Part shown: in pieces, positions 41,023 through 49,954 of the stretch
Layout of the letters: each line of letters begins with the position of its first letter
Position numbering within the stretch: position 1 is the first letter of the stretch
Origin: Paenarthrobacter aurescens
GTDB lineage: Bacteria > Actinomycetota > Actinomycetes > Actinomycetales > Micrococcaceae
DNA: 64,000 nt
Assembly: GCF_025421775.1 (NCBI RefSeq)
Contig: NZ_JAOEFX010000012.1
Span: 1-64,000, forward strand
Direction: 5' to 3'
Position numbers and translations under genes: made by a program
The notes under the pieces: model-generated
Told to the model about the DNA's origin: nothing
Databases searched by the model: none
Seen by the model: only the letters and a program-made list of their open reading frames with translations

Positions 41023-41496
41023 ATGGAACAGGCATCAGCACTAACTGAGGTGACATCCGTGAAGGGCATCATCCAGGACCAGCACCCCGTGGATTTCTAC
41101 GCGCTGGGGGTCGCAGGATGCATCGACCGGCTCGCGGCACCACTCCGCCTCGCCGGCGTGAAGGTCCACTGGCACACCCCGCATCATGGCATCGAGATCT
41201 CTTCGTCAGCCGCCGCACTCCTCTATCATGTGGCGCAGGAGACCTTCAGCAACACCCTCAACTACGCCAATGCCAGCGAGCTCACTGTCCGCCTCAACGC
41301 CGTCTACCACGGCATCCAGCTCACCATCACGGACGATGGCAGCGGTTTTGAGATCCATGCCGCGCCCAGTGGCAGGCGCCACGGTTTCGGACTGCTCCTG
41401 ATGTCCATCGCAGTGCACGACGCCGGCGGGACCGTTAACATCGACTCTGCCGTTGGGCGGGGCACCACTGTGAGGGTCACACTGCCGCTGGATTGA
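41023..41496 (+). CDS. Orphan HATPase (sensor-kinase ATPase domain only)
   Basis: A 157-aa protein comprising only a GHKL ATPase domain of the NarX/DesK (HPK7) type. The N box reads ALLYHVAQETFSNTLNYANAS, G1 is DDGSGF and G2 is HGFGLLLM, with GGTVNIDSAVGRGTTVRVTLP at the end. There is no membrane helix and no HisKA_3 phosphoacceptor helix, so it cannot autophosphorylate on a standard histidine. It could be a remnant of a sensor kinase or an anti-sigma-like kinase. No response regulator lies nearby. ATG 41023 has GGGGGA upstream; ATG 40996 is an alternative. Confidence 0.75.
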   Translation: MEQASALTEVTSVKGIIQDQHPVDFYALGVAGCIDRLAAPLRLAGVKVHWHTPHHGIEISSSAAALLYHVAQETFSNTLNYANASELTVRLNAVYHGIQLTITDDGSGFEIHAAPSGRRHGFGLLLMSIAVHDAGGTVNIDSAVGRGTTVRVTLPLD

Positions 41497-41602
41497 GTCC
41501 GATTTGGGACCTTATTTGCGCTTCCAGCCATGGCCCAAGCGCGTTGCCGGACGTATTCTGTAGCTACTTTTCAGCCTGACATCCCGACGGAATGGCACGA
41601 AA

Positions 41603-43798
41603 ATGGCGCACAACAAGGGTCCAAAGCTAGGTCTCGGCAAGGTCCTTCTGAGGGTCTTCGGGTACTTCTTCGTGAGCATCCTCTGCGGTGTGCTGATCTC
41701 CGGGCTGGTGGTTCCCGTTGTTGCGTTCACCAGCACCACCGTGGGCGGGTCCATCGGATTCTATGAAAGCCTGCCCAGCCAACTGAACGTTGATTCTCCG
41801 TCCCTTTCCAGCACTGTGGTCACAGCGGACGGCCAACACATTGCCACGTTCTACGCCGAAAACCGGGTAAAGGTTCCGCTTGAGGAGATGTCTCCGTTCA
41901 TCCGCGAGGCAATTGTGGCGATCGAAGACAACCGCTTCTACGATCACGCCGGCGTGGATGCGCAGGGCATCATCCGTGCATTGAGCTCCAACCTGACCAA
42001 GGGAACCAGGCAAGGTGCCTCCACGCTGACGCAGCAATACGTCACCAACGTGCTCAACGAATCGCGTCTGTCCGAGGGACGCCCTGAGGATGTGGTGCTC
42101 AGCGGCCAGAAGACCATGGGAGATAAGCTGCGCGAGGTCAAACTCGCACTGGAACTGGAGAAGCGGTTCAGCAAGGACCAGATCCTTGAGGGGTACCTGA
42201 ATATTGTTTTCTTCAACCGGGACGCCTACGGCATTGAAGCGGCCTCCCGTTACTTCTTCAGCACCTCCGCAAAGGACCTGACCCTGCCGCAGGCCGCGCT
42301 CCTTGCCGGGCTGGTCAACGGGCCAAGCATCTACGACCCAACCGTTGACCCCGATGCGGCGTTGAACCGGCGAAACCTCGTACTGGACCGGATGCTGCAA
42401 CAAGGCAACATCACCGCGGTGGACCACGGAGTCGCGGTGGCCACGCCGATAGAACTGAACATCACGCCTTCCTTGCAGGGGTGCGCGGGCGCTTCAATTG
42501 CCATCTACTTCTGTGATTACGTCTCCCACCTCATCCTCAATGACGAGACTTACGGGTCGACAGTCAACGAACGTGAACGGCTGCTCTACCGGGGCGGGCT
42601 CACCATCACCACCACTCTGGACAGCAGGCTCCAAGCAGCCGCGCAGGCTCAGGTGGACGCCTCCGCAGGGGACAACCCGGACAAGTGGGGCGCCGCGATG
42701 ACCACGGTACAGCCCGGCACCGGAAAGATCCTGGCGATGGCCCAGAACACGGTCTTCGTCCCACAAGAAGGAAAATACGATACCCAGCTGAACTTCAACG
42801 TGGATGCCAAGGACGAGAACGGCTACGACCTCAACGGCGCCGGAGGCTTCCAGCCCGGATCCACCATGAAGCCGTTCATCTACGCCGAGTGGCTCAACGA
42901 AGGCAAGAACCCAACTGCTGTCGTTGATGCTTCCCGCAGGGTGTACCCGGTCGGTTTCCCGTGGCGTTCCAGCTGCGGCAGGGTTTTGGGCGGGTACAGC
43001 AGCGCCCAGAAGGCACAGAACCTGGGCGCTGACGACGACCTGCAGAACAACGATGTTGGCTACTACCGCTCCATGCCTATCAACTACGGCCTCTACAACT
43101 CCATCAACACCGCAACGTTCGCCACGGCGGCCCAACTGGACTTCTGCGGCATCCAGAAGATGGTTGACACTGTTGGCCTGCATAGCGGGCTCGACAACGC
43201 ACCCGTGAACATGCACCAGATCGGCAACCTGCTGGGCTCCATCGGCGTGGCTCCGCTTGTCCTTGCCAGCGCCTACGCAACCTTCGCCAACGACGGCACC
43301 TACTGTGCGCCCATCGCCATTACGGAGATCCGGGATGCCCAAGGCAGGCAGTTCGAAGCGCAAGCGCCGGAGTGCCGGGACGCGGTGAAACCGGCCGTGG
43401 CCCGTGGCGTGAACGCGGTCCTTCAGGATGTGTTGAAGATGGGTTCCGGGGTGTGGATCGAGCCCAAGGTCCATACCAAGGTTCCAGTGGCTGCCAAGAC
43501 CGGCACGTCCAACAACAACGGCGCCACCTGGGTTGCGGGCTATACCACTACCCTTGCTACGGCATCGTTCTTTGGGGATACGACGGCGGGGCAGCAGCGG
43601 GCGGGCCAGAACGTCACCATCAACGGCAAGTTCTACAAGTCCCTGGACGGCTACATGATCGCGGGCCCGCAATGGGCCAACTACATGGTGGAAGCCACGG
43701 CGCTGTACCCAAGCGGTCCCTTCGCGGCGCCCGCTCCCCCGCCAGCCCCTGCACCAGTCACCACGGTGCCGGCGGTTCCGCGCCTGACAGGACGATAA
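41603..43798 (+). CDS. Class A penicillin-binding protein (bifunctional transglycosylase/transpeptidase)
   Basis: A 731-aa protein. A short basic tail and one membrane anchor (about 15-45) precede the GT51 glycosyltransferase domain (VAIEDNRFYDHAGVD, GASTLTQQYVTNV, KRFSKDQILEGYLNIV). The transpeptidase domain has the three active-site motifs STMK (in QPGSTMKPF), SIN (in GLYNSINTATF) and KTG (in AAKTGTSNNN). The C-terminus is Pro/Ala/Val-rich. It polymerises and crosslinks peptidoglycan outside the membrane. It follows the orphan ATPase and precedes a convergent gene; no operon partner is obvious. Confidence 0.92.
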   Translation: MAHNKGPKLGLGKVLLRVFGYFFVSILCGVLISGLVVPVVAFTSTTVGGSIGFYESLPSQLNVDSPSLSSTVVTADGQHIATFYAENRVKVPLEEMSPFIREAIVAIEDNRFYDHAGVDAQGIIRALSSNLTKGTRQGASTLTQQYVTNVLNESRLSEGRPEDVVLSGQKTMGDKLREVKLALELEKRFSKDQILEGYLNIVFFNRDAYGIEAASRYFFSTSAKDLTLPQAALLAGLVNGPSIYDPTVDPDAALNRRNLVLDRMLQQGNITAVDHGVAVATPIELNITPSLQGCAGASIAIYFCDYVSHLILNDETYGSTVNERERLLYRGGLTITTTLDSRLQAAAQAQVDASAGDNPDKWGAAMTTVQPGTGKILAMAQNTVFVPQEGKYDTQLNFNVDAKDENGYDLNGAGGFQPGSTMKPFIYAEWLNEGKNPTAVVDASRRVYPVGFPWRSSCGRVLGGYSSAQKAQNLGADDDLQNNDVGYYRSMPINYGLYNSINTATFATAAQLDFCGIQKMVDTVGLHSGLDNAPVNMHQIGNLLGSIGVAPLVLASAYATFANDGTYCAPIAITEIRDAQGRQFEAQAPECRDAVKPAVARGVNAVLQDVLKMGSGVWIEPKVHTKVPVAAKTGTSNNNGATWVAGYTTTLATASFFGDTTAGQQRAGQNVTINGKFYKSLDGYMIAGPQWANYMVEATALYPSGPFAAPAPPPAPAPVTTVPAVPRLTGR

Positions 43799-43803
43799 CG
43801 TGC

Positions 43804-43864
43804 GTTGCGAGGCCCGGTCTACGCACTACTCCCTTGTTTGAGTGTGCAAACCGGGCCCCACAAC
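43804..43864. terminator. Convergent-gap palindrome, family B copy 2
   Basis: GTTGCGAGGCCCGGT (43804-43818) is inverted at 43850-43864 (ACCGGGCCCCACAAC), in a 74-bp convergent gap. The sequence is close to the copies at 32356 and 56527. Confidence 0.7.
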
Positions 43865-43872
43865 ACAACCCG

Positions 43873-45636
43873 CTACAGCGCCATCTCTGCATCCGCGTGC
43901 GTGTCGTCGTCGTCATGGCTGTCCGCGCCGGCGAGGTGGCGGCCCGCGATGTAGCCGAAGGTCAGGGCGGGTCCAAGGTTGATGCCACCCGCGGGATAGT
44001 GGCCGCCCATGACGTTTGCCTGGTCATTGCCGGCGACGTACAAGCCGTCGATTGGCTCGCCGTCGTCATTGAGCGCGCGTCCGGCGCCGTCGGTATCAAC
44101 CCCTGCGAAAGTCCCGAAGCTGCCTGGAACCACGCGAACGGCGTAGAACGGCCCCTTCTCGATGGGCCCCAATGCCGGGTTTGGCTGGTGGGCAGCGTCG
44201 CCGCCGTAGCGGTTGAAGGCAGTCTCGCCGCGGCCGAAGTCGGGGTCGACGCCGGCGCGTGCGTTCGCGTTGAATCTCGCCACGGTCCGGCACAGCTCCG
44301 TGGGGTCAATGCCGCACTTTGCCGCCAGTTCCTCGAGAGTCCGCCCGTTGATGAGGTAGCCGGAGCGCAGGTACGGGAACAGGGGTACCGGCAAGGGTTT
44401 GGCCATTCCCAGCGGGAACTTACGCACGAAGCGGCTGTCCGCGATCTGCCACGATTCCACGGTTTCGCCTTCCGGCGTGGCTGCCAGGAGGGCGTCGACG
44501 TAGTCGTAGTACCCGTTTGCTTCGTTCACGAACCGCTTCCCATCCGCGCGGACGCCGATGCTGCCGGGCTTGGCGCGGTCCATGATGTGCGGGAACACCC
44601 CGGTCTTCCCGTTGCGGTAGGGCACCAACGACACCGGGCACCACGCGGCCGGGGACTTCACGGCAGTCTTGAAGCGGGCGCCCACGGACTGTGCCAGGTT
44701 GATGCCATCGCCTGTGGTCTCGTGTGGGGAGAGCGTCCAGTGCTCCCGGCCCGTTGGCGTCTTGGGGAACAGTTCCTTGCGACGCTGCACGTCGTTGGGG
44801 AAACCGCCGGTTGCCAGCACCACACCACGGCTCGCGTTGATCTGCAGCTCACCTTCCGGGGAGCGCACGACGGCGCCGGTCACCTTGCCATTTTCATCGC
44901 TGAGCAACGCTGTGGCCGGCGAGGAGACGCGGATGTCCACGCCCAGATCATCACTGGACTTCATGAGCCTGCCGGTGAGCGCCGTGCCGTTAACCAGCTG
45001 CATGTTGCGGCGGTGGATCAGCAGGTCCAGGACGTGCAGGCCGAAGCGCCAGCCCGCATGGAAGATGCCGCGGGGGTTGCCCTGCGATGCCGAGAGGAAC
45101 TTGCCAAGGTCCGGTCCGGCCATGATGCCCATGCCGAGGAAGGAGGTTTCGTAGAGCTGATGCCGCATTTTGGCACGCAGGGCAGGTTTAATGGTTCGCG
45201 CGTTGATCGGTTTGGGTCCCACCGAGCGGTTGCCTGTGCCGGCACCGGGGAGTTGTCCGTAGATGTCGTTGATCTTGCTGCCGGGAACAAACTGCAACGA
45301 CGTCTTTTCATGGAAGAACCCCACCATGTGAGGGGAAGCTTCAAGGAAAGCATCCACTTTCCCGGCCTGGTAGTCGTCGCCGAGGACCTCGCGGAGGTAG
45401 GTCCTGAAGGTCTCCCTGTCCTCGGTGACGCCCTCGGCTTTAGCCAACGGGTTACCCGGTGCCCACGCCCAGCCACCGGACCAGGACGTTGCTCCACCGC
45501 AGACGCTGGACTTTTCCACCACGATGACTTTCAGCCCGTGGTACGCGGCGGTCACTGCCGCTGAGAGGCCTCCTGCTCCTGAGCCGATAACAAGGACGTC
45601 ACAGTCCAAGGTGGGACGGAGTGTAGTGCTGTTCAT
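43873..45636 (-). CDS. FAD-dependent dehydrogenase of the 3-ketosteroid dehydrogenase/fumarate reductase family
   Basis: A 587-aa flavoprotein. The FAD dinucleotide motif GSGAGGLSAAV starts at residue 18. GGATSWSGGWAWAPGN and VLATGGFPND are typical, as are the C-terminal Tyr/Gly segments GNDQANVMGGHYPAGGINLGPALTFG seen in 3-ketosteroid-delta-1-dehydrogenase-like proteins. The substrate is unlikely to be a steroid given its sugar-oxidoreductase neighbours. ATG 45636 overlaps the upstream TGA (ATGA) with GGAG 6 nt before it; ATG 45648 is an alternative. It is last of a minus-strand operon; a paralogue lies at 54891-56519. Confidence 0.83.
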   Translation of the reverse strand: MNSTTLRPTLDCDVLVIGSGAGGLSAAVTAAYHGLKVIVVEKSSVCGGATSWSGGWAWAPGNPLAKAEGVTEDRETFRTYLREVLGDDYQAGKVDAFLEASPHMVGFFHEKTSLQFVPGSKINDIYGQLPGAGTGNRSVGPKPINARTIKPALRAKMRHQLYETSFLGMGIMAGPDLGKFLSASQGNPRGIFHAGWRFGLHVLDLLIHRRNMQLVNGTALTGRLMKSSDDLGVDIRVSSPATALLSDENGKVTGAVVRSPEGELQINASRGVVLATGGFPNDVQRRKELFPKTPTGREHWTLSPHETTGDGINLAQSVGARFKTAVKSPAAWCPVSLVPYRNGKTGVFPHIMDRAKPGSIGVRADGKRFVNEANGYYDYVDALLAATPEGETVESWQIADSRFVRKFPLGMAKPLPVPLFPYLRSGYLINGRTLEELAAKCGIDPTELCRTVARFNANARAGVDPDFGRGETAFNRYGGDAAHQPNPALGPIEKGPFYAVRVVPGSFGTFAGVDTDGAGRALNDDGEPIDGLYVAGNDQANVMGGHYPAGGINLGPALTFGYIAGRHLAGADSHDDDDTHADAEMAL

Positions 45637-48600
45637 GTGGTGCTCCATATAAGTGCTGGCGTCGTGAGGACGGAGTTCGCCGCTGCTTTCAAGTGCTTGG
45701 CCCAGGCAAGTTCGCCCATCGCAGCCACCCTGGCGTCGGAGGGGGTTTCAACGCTCACCGGTGTGCTCTCAGTGAAGGACGCAAGCATGGCCGGGAGGTC
45801 GAATTCGCCTTCCCCGGGTACACCGCGCTCCGAGCGGGACTCAGTGATCAAACCGTCCCTGGTTGCCGGCTGGGCATTGGGTCCGTCGCATAGCTGGAGC
45901 AAGGGAACGAGTGCTGAAGAAGCTTCGAGTTCGGCCAGTGTGCCGCCGAAACGGTTGACGTGAAGTGCGTCCAGGACGATCTTGCATCCTGCCCTTTTGG
46001 CCAACTTCACGGCTTGGGGGATGGAGCGGACCGCTTGGTAGGCGATAGGTTCAAGAGTGGGCATGATGCCGTACGCCATGCCGTCCTGGGTCATCTGCGC
46101 GAGGTGGTCACCGAAACGATCGAGATCCGGATCTGCGCAGGCAACAGTCAGGGTGGAAGCACCCAGGGCTTGGCCGGCCTCCATCATCTGTAGCCAGGCT
46201 TCGCGTTGGTCCTGGCCGTTCTGTAAGCCCGTGCCGTCCAGGAGCAGAAACTCAATGTCTTCAACCGTGATCCCCGTATCCGCCATCCGCTCCAACGTTT
46301 TCCTGAGCATTGGCGAGCCGGGTTGAAGGTTGTACGGCCGTTCGGTGGGCGTCACGGGACGGACCCGGGCTCCGATGAAATCGAACCCGGCCTCCGCCGC
46401 GATGCTCACCAAGTCCGGCGGGGCGGTCCCCACGAGGGATAGCTGGGCGATTCCGAGCCGGCGGCGCAGAGCGGCAGTGGGATCGCCGGAAACCTTCGAG
46501 TTCGCGGGATAGCTCCGGCGATCTGACACCATTCCGGCGATTTCAGCATCCGCCGTGTGGGTACGGGTCAGTGCGGCGGCAATGCGTTGGGCTGCGTCGT
46601 ACCCGCTCTTGACCGCGTTGGACACGATGGCCGGGGTTTTGTCGACCACGGTCCCGGCGACGGCGACAGGGACGGATGCGGTAAAGCTGAGCTCCGCCTC
46701 CCGTTGCTCCAGCGTCAGCGGACCGTCCAGCGGCAGCACGGAACGCGAGACCAGCAGCTCTCCCGGGGCATCAATCCACTGGTCCTCCACACCGGAACGC
46801 TTGATCCGGACCCGGGTACCGTCATACTCCTCGATGGTGCTGGACAGGAAGGTCCGCACCCTCGGATTAGCTTCAAGGCGCGGAACGGCAAGGATCTTGG
46901 CGCGGCGGCCGGATTCCGGAGCCAGAGTTTCCTGTGGCCCCACGATCAGCACCGCAGTCCCTTCGGAAGCAAGGGTGTCCGCCACGGTCATGGCGACGGA
47001 ATCGGCACCCCAGATGGTTACGGCTTCCGGCGCGGTACCGGACAAGCCGGCCGAGCCGGCCGAACCAGGCGTGGCGGACGAGCCAGCCGAACCGGACGAG
47101 GCACCCGAATCGGACACCCCGCCGTCGAGAACCTCCGGGTGGGCGGCGAGCCAATCCCGGATATCGGAAACGCGAGGCGAGTCTGCACCAACAAACCCAG
47201 GAGCGGAGCGGAGACCGCCGGTGGCAATGACCAGAGCGTCAGCGCCGAAATCACGGGCCAGCGTGCCGGCGTCGGACGTGTCAACATGGGTTTCCAAGCG
47301 GACCTGGACACCCAGGCGTTCGTTTTCCTCACCGGACCATTCGGCGAAGCGGTGGAAGTCCGGCGTAGACCTCATGCGCTCGGCGAGGGCGAACTGCCCA
47401 CCGGGCCGCGGGCCCTCGTCCACCAACGTCACCCGGGCACCCGCTTCGGCGAGTTCGCGGGCGGCCGTGAGCCCTGCGGGTCCGGCACCCACTACCAGGA
47501 CGCTGGACCCGGACCGGACGGTTGGTGTTGGAACAGGCACTCGTGAGCGCCCAACGGCAGGGTTGACCGTGCAGGTGACTTGGCCCAGGCCAAGGTTGTC
47601 GATGCACACGTTGCACGCGATGCAGGGCCGGTAGCGCTCGCCGCGGAGCACTCCGCCCACGAACGCGGGGTCTGCATGGATGGCGCGGGCCAGGCTGACG
47701 AAGTCGCAGATGCCCTCGGACAGGACTTCTTCGATGATCTCGGGACTGTTGAGCCGTCCGGCCATACCCAGCGGGAGTCCGAACTGCCGGTAAGCCTTTG
47801 CGTAGTCGGCCAAAACGCCGGGCTTCCACTCCCCTGACTGGACGATCCATTCGCCGGCGTCGTAGCTGCCCGCGGAAACGTCCAGGAAGTCGAGCTTGTC
47901 CAGGTGTCCTTTAGCAACAATGGCTATCTGCTGTTCTGCACTGATGCCGTCCTCGGGACCTTCCACCACGGAGACGCGCATACCCACGATGGTCTCCGGC
48001 ACGGCGGCCCGCACCGCATCGATGACCAGGTTCATGAAATACTCCGGCGCTGCGAACTCGTCCGTGCGATGGTTCGAAATCGGCGACATGAACTGGTGGA
48101 TCAGATAGCCGTGGGCACCGTGCAGGTTGATGACATCGAACCCCGCCGCCACCGCGCGCCGAGCGGCAGCAGCGTAGGCAGCCACGAGTTCGTAGCACTC
48201 GGCGGCGGTGAGTTCCCGCGGGACTTCGCCACCCGCCGTCGGGCATGGGACCGGCGACGGCGCGAGGTTCTTGAACCCTGAAACCGCAGACTGCGCGGTG
48301 CGGCCGCCGTGATTGAGTTCGACGGCGGCCAGCGCACCTTCGGCGTGCAAGGCATCGGTGAGGCGGCGAAGGCCGGGAATCATGTCATCCGTGTGCAGGC
48401 CAAGCTGGTGGGTGCGGCCCTTGCCGTCGGCCCGGACGTAGGTGGCCTCCGTGGTGACCATGCCGAGGCCGGCTTTGGCGCGGGTGACCAGGTAGTCGAC
48501 GTATTGCCCGGTGATGTAGCCGTCCGTGGTGCCGTAATTGCGTTCCATGGGGGCGGAGGCGAGGCGGTTCCGGAGTGTCTTGGGGGCGCGGCCGTTGCGG

Positions 48601-48641
48601 CCCAGGGTGAAGGGCGATGCTGCTGATGGTGAAGAAGCCAT
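45633..48641 (-). CDS. Fusion protein: OYE/2,4-dienoyl-CoA-reductase-type flavoprotein plus sugar-isomerase-like TIM barrel
   Basis: A 1002-aa three-domain fusion. Residues 1-360 are an FMN TIM barrel (VELNHGGRTAQS, NLHGAHGYLIHQFMSPISN) ending in a 4Fe-4S motif with Cys340, 343, 346 and 357. Residues about 380-690 are an FAD/NAD module (VLVVGAGPAGLTAA at 381), broken by a Gly/Ser/Ala-rich insertion (VSDSGASSGSAGSSATPG). Residues about 725-1002 are an AP_endonuc_2-type sugar isomerase/epimerase barrel (FDFIGARVRP, IEFLLLDG, KIVLDALHVNRFGG, LLQLCDGP). The linker, about residues 699-722, is encoded by a 70-bp palindromic repeat. Normally the two halves are separate genes. ATG 48641 lies 2 nt after the preceding stop. 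Substrate unknown. Confidence 0.78.
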   Translation of the reverse strand: MASSPSAASPFTLGRNGRAPKTLRNRLASAPMERNYGTTDGYITGQYVDYLVTRAKAGLGMVTTEATYVRADGKGRTHQLGLHTDDMIPGLRRLTDALHAEGALAAVELNHGGRTAQSAVSGFKNLAPSPVPCPTAGGEVPRELTAAECYELVAAYAAAARRAVAAGFDVINLHGAHGYLIHQFMSPISNHRTDEFAAPEYFMNLVIDAVRAAVPETIVGMRVSVVEGPEDGISAEQQIAIVAKGHLDKLDFLDVSAGSYDAGEWIVQSGEWKPGVLADYAKAYRQFGLPLGMAGRLNSPEIIEEVLSEGICDFVSLARAIHADPAFVGGVLRGERYRPCIACNVCIDNLGLGQVTCTVNPAVGRSRVPVPTPTVRSGSSVLVVGAGPAGLTAARELAEAGARVTLVDEGPRPGGQFALAERMRSTPDFHRFAEWSGEENERLGVQVRLETHVDTSDAGTLARDFGADALVIATGGLRSAPGFVGADSPRVSDIRDWLAAHPEVLDGGVSDSGASSGSAGSSATPGSAGSAGLSGTAPEAVTIWGADSVAMTVADTLASEGTAVLIVGPQETLAPESGRRAKILAVPRLEANPRVRTFLSSTIEEYDGTRVRIKRSGVEDQWIDAPGELLVSRSVLPLDGPLTLEQREAELSFTASVPVAVAGTVVDKTPAIVSNAVKSGYDAAQRIAAALTRTHTADAEIAGMVSDRRSYPANSKVSGDPTAALRRRLGIAQLSLVGTAPPDLVSIAAEAGFDFIGARVRPVTPTERPYNLQPGSPMLRKTLERMADTGITVEDIEFLLLDGTGLQNGQDQREAWLQMMEAGQALGASTLTVACADPDLDRFGDHLAQMTQDGMAYGIMPTLEPIAYQAVRSIPQAVKLAKRAGCKIVLDALHVNRFGGTLAELEASSALVPLLQLCDGPNAQPATRDGLITESRSERGVPGEGEFDLPAMLASFTESTPVSVETPSDARVAAMGELAWAKHLKAAANSVLTTPALIWSTT
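46478..46547. repeat. 70-bp palindromic repeat, copy 3, inside a coding region
   Basis: Aligns without gaps to 24213-24282 (50/70 by hand) and, with a one-base shift, to 11019-11088. Read on the minus strand it is open and encodes about 24 residues between the reductase and isomerase domains of the fusion protein. Confidence 0.75.
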
Positions 48642-48643
48642 GG

Positions 48644-49783
48644 TTAGCTTGCCACCTTCTCGCGGCCCCGAAGCTGGGGAATGGCTGCATGGGCGGGATG
48701 TACCGCAGCGAAGCGGACGGGTTGGCCGGTGCGGGAGGATTCGTAAACGGCCAGCAGGATCCGGAGGGATTTGAGCGCGTCCTTGCCGGTGATGGCCGGT
48801 TCGGTCCCGGCTTCCAGCGCTTGGACGAAGTCCTGGACCTGCAGTTTGTGGAATGGGATCAGCTGCCCGTTGATGATGGACAGATCGACGTTCGGCTCCA
48901 CGCCTTCCGGGTGGACAGGCTCGACGACGATCTTCCCACCGACCGCCCACAGGTCCAGCCGGCCATCGCTGCCTTCCGGGAATTCCGTCAGGGAAGCCGA
49001 GGCGCCCGTTTCACCAGTGATGCGCAGCTGGATTCCGAGGTTGGGCGATACCGCGGTGGAGGCCTCCAGCGTGGCCATGGCTCCGGACGTGAAGGTGATC
49101 ACCGCCGTCGCGGAATCCTCTACCTCTATGTTGTCGCCGTGCCGGTAGGTGTTGACCTTGCCGTAAACCTCGGCCACGTCTCCCAAGTACCACTGGAGGA
49201 GGTCGATCTGGTGGACGGCCTGGGACATCAGGACCCCGCCACCGTCGTTCTCCCAGGTGCCACGCCATGCGTCCCGGTTGTAGTACTCCGGGGCGCGGTG
49301 CAGCATCACCGAGCACTGGGCCATGATGGCGCGGCCCAGCGTGCCGTCGTCGATCGCCGCACGGATCTGCTGCGACGCCGGCCAGAAGCGGCGCTGGAAC
49401 AGCACCCCGAATGTGACGCCGGCTTCCTCGCAAGCTGCCACCATTCGTTCAGCGGACTCCAGTTTAGTGGCAATGGGCTTCTCGCACAGGACGTTGACGC
49501 CGGCCGCTGCAGCGTGCAGCACCACTTCCTCGTGGGTGGGATGCGGCGTGCAGACGGAGACGATGTCCAGGTCCAGGCCAAGGAGCTCGTCCACGGTGGT
49601 CACCGCGTGCGGGACTCCCCACGTCTCGGCCGTGTCCTTTGCCTTGTGCGGATCAACGTCGCAGACGCCGACAATCTTGACGTTGTCCAAGGCGCTGAAG
49701 GCTTCCAAGTGGTTGCGGGAGATGGCGCCGCAACCCGCGATTCCAACGCGGAAGATGCGGGTTGCCGGTGCTGACGGATTCAT
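48644..49783 (-). CDS. Gfo/Idh/MocA-family oxidoreductase
   Basis: A 379-aa protein. FRVGIAGCGAISRNHLEAF is the Rossmann motif, CEKPIATKLESAERM the conserved Lys-Pro region, and GGGVLMSQAVHQIDLLQWYLG the active-site His/Asp region. The family oxidises or isomerises sugars and polyols with NAD(P), and also includes dehydrogenases of cyclic polyols. It is upstream of the fusion protein with two bases between stop and start. Its role is probably one redox step in the unknown catabolic route. First gene of the operon after the transporter gap. Confidence 0.85.
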   Translation of the reverse strand: MNPSAPATRIFRVGIAGCGAISRNHLEAFSALDNVKIVGVCDVDPHKAKDTAETWGVPHAVTTVDELLGLDLDIVSVCTPHPTHEEVVLHAAAAGVNVLCEKPIATKLESAERMVAACEEAGVTFGVLFQRRFWPASQQIRAAIDDGTLGRAIMAQCSVMLHRAPEYYNRDAWRGTWENDGGGVLMSQAVHQIDLLQWYLGDVAEVYGKVNTYRHGDNIEVEDSATAVITFTSGAMATLEASTAVSPNLGIQLRITGETGASASLTEFPEGSDGRLDLWAVGGKIVVEPVHPEGVEPNVDLSIINGQLIPFHKLQVQDFVQALEAGTEPAITGKDALKSLRILLAVYESSRTGQPVRFAAVHPAHAAIPQLRGREKVAS

Positions 49784-49884
49784 GGGTTGTCCAACTTTCG
49801 GGGCAAAGAGTCGTTGCTTGGTTGCTGATGGAGGGCGTTTGGGCCTGCGGGCGGTGCCGACCCCGTGACCACCCCGTGCCGGCC

Positions 49885-49920
49885 GGTGCCGGGCGGCCGG
49901 GAGGTGCCGGGCGGCCGGGA
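49885..49920. repeat. 18-bp tandem repeat, two copies
   Basis: GGTGCCGGGCGGCCGGGA occurs twice in direct succession (49885-49902, 49903-49920) with a partial third copy, in the short gap between Gfo/Idh (start 49783) and the transporter stop. Confidence 0.75.
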
Positions 49921-49954
49921 GGTGCCGCCCGGCGTCGTGGTTTATGGCAGTCCG

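Noticed and set aside
43372..45564. A 730-codon open frame on the plus strand
   Set aside because: It runs antisense to the flavoprotein gene and through the end of the PBP gene. No recognisable domain; typical GC-rich shadow frame.
48642..48950. Upstream extension of the reductase-isomerase fusion gene
   Set aside because: It overlaps the Gfo/Idh gene antiparallel in frame content and lacks family sequence; ATG 48641 begins the FMN barrel.
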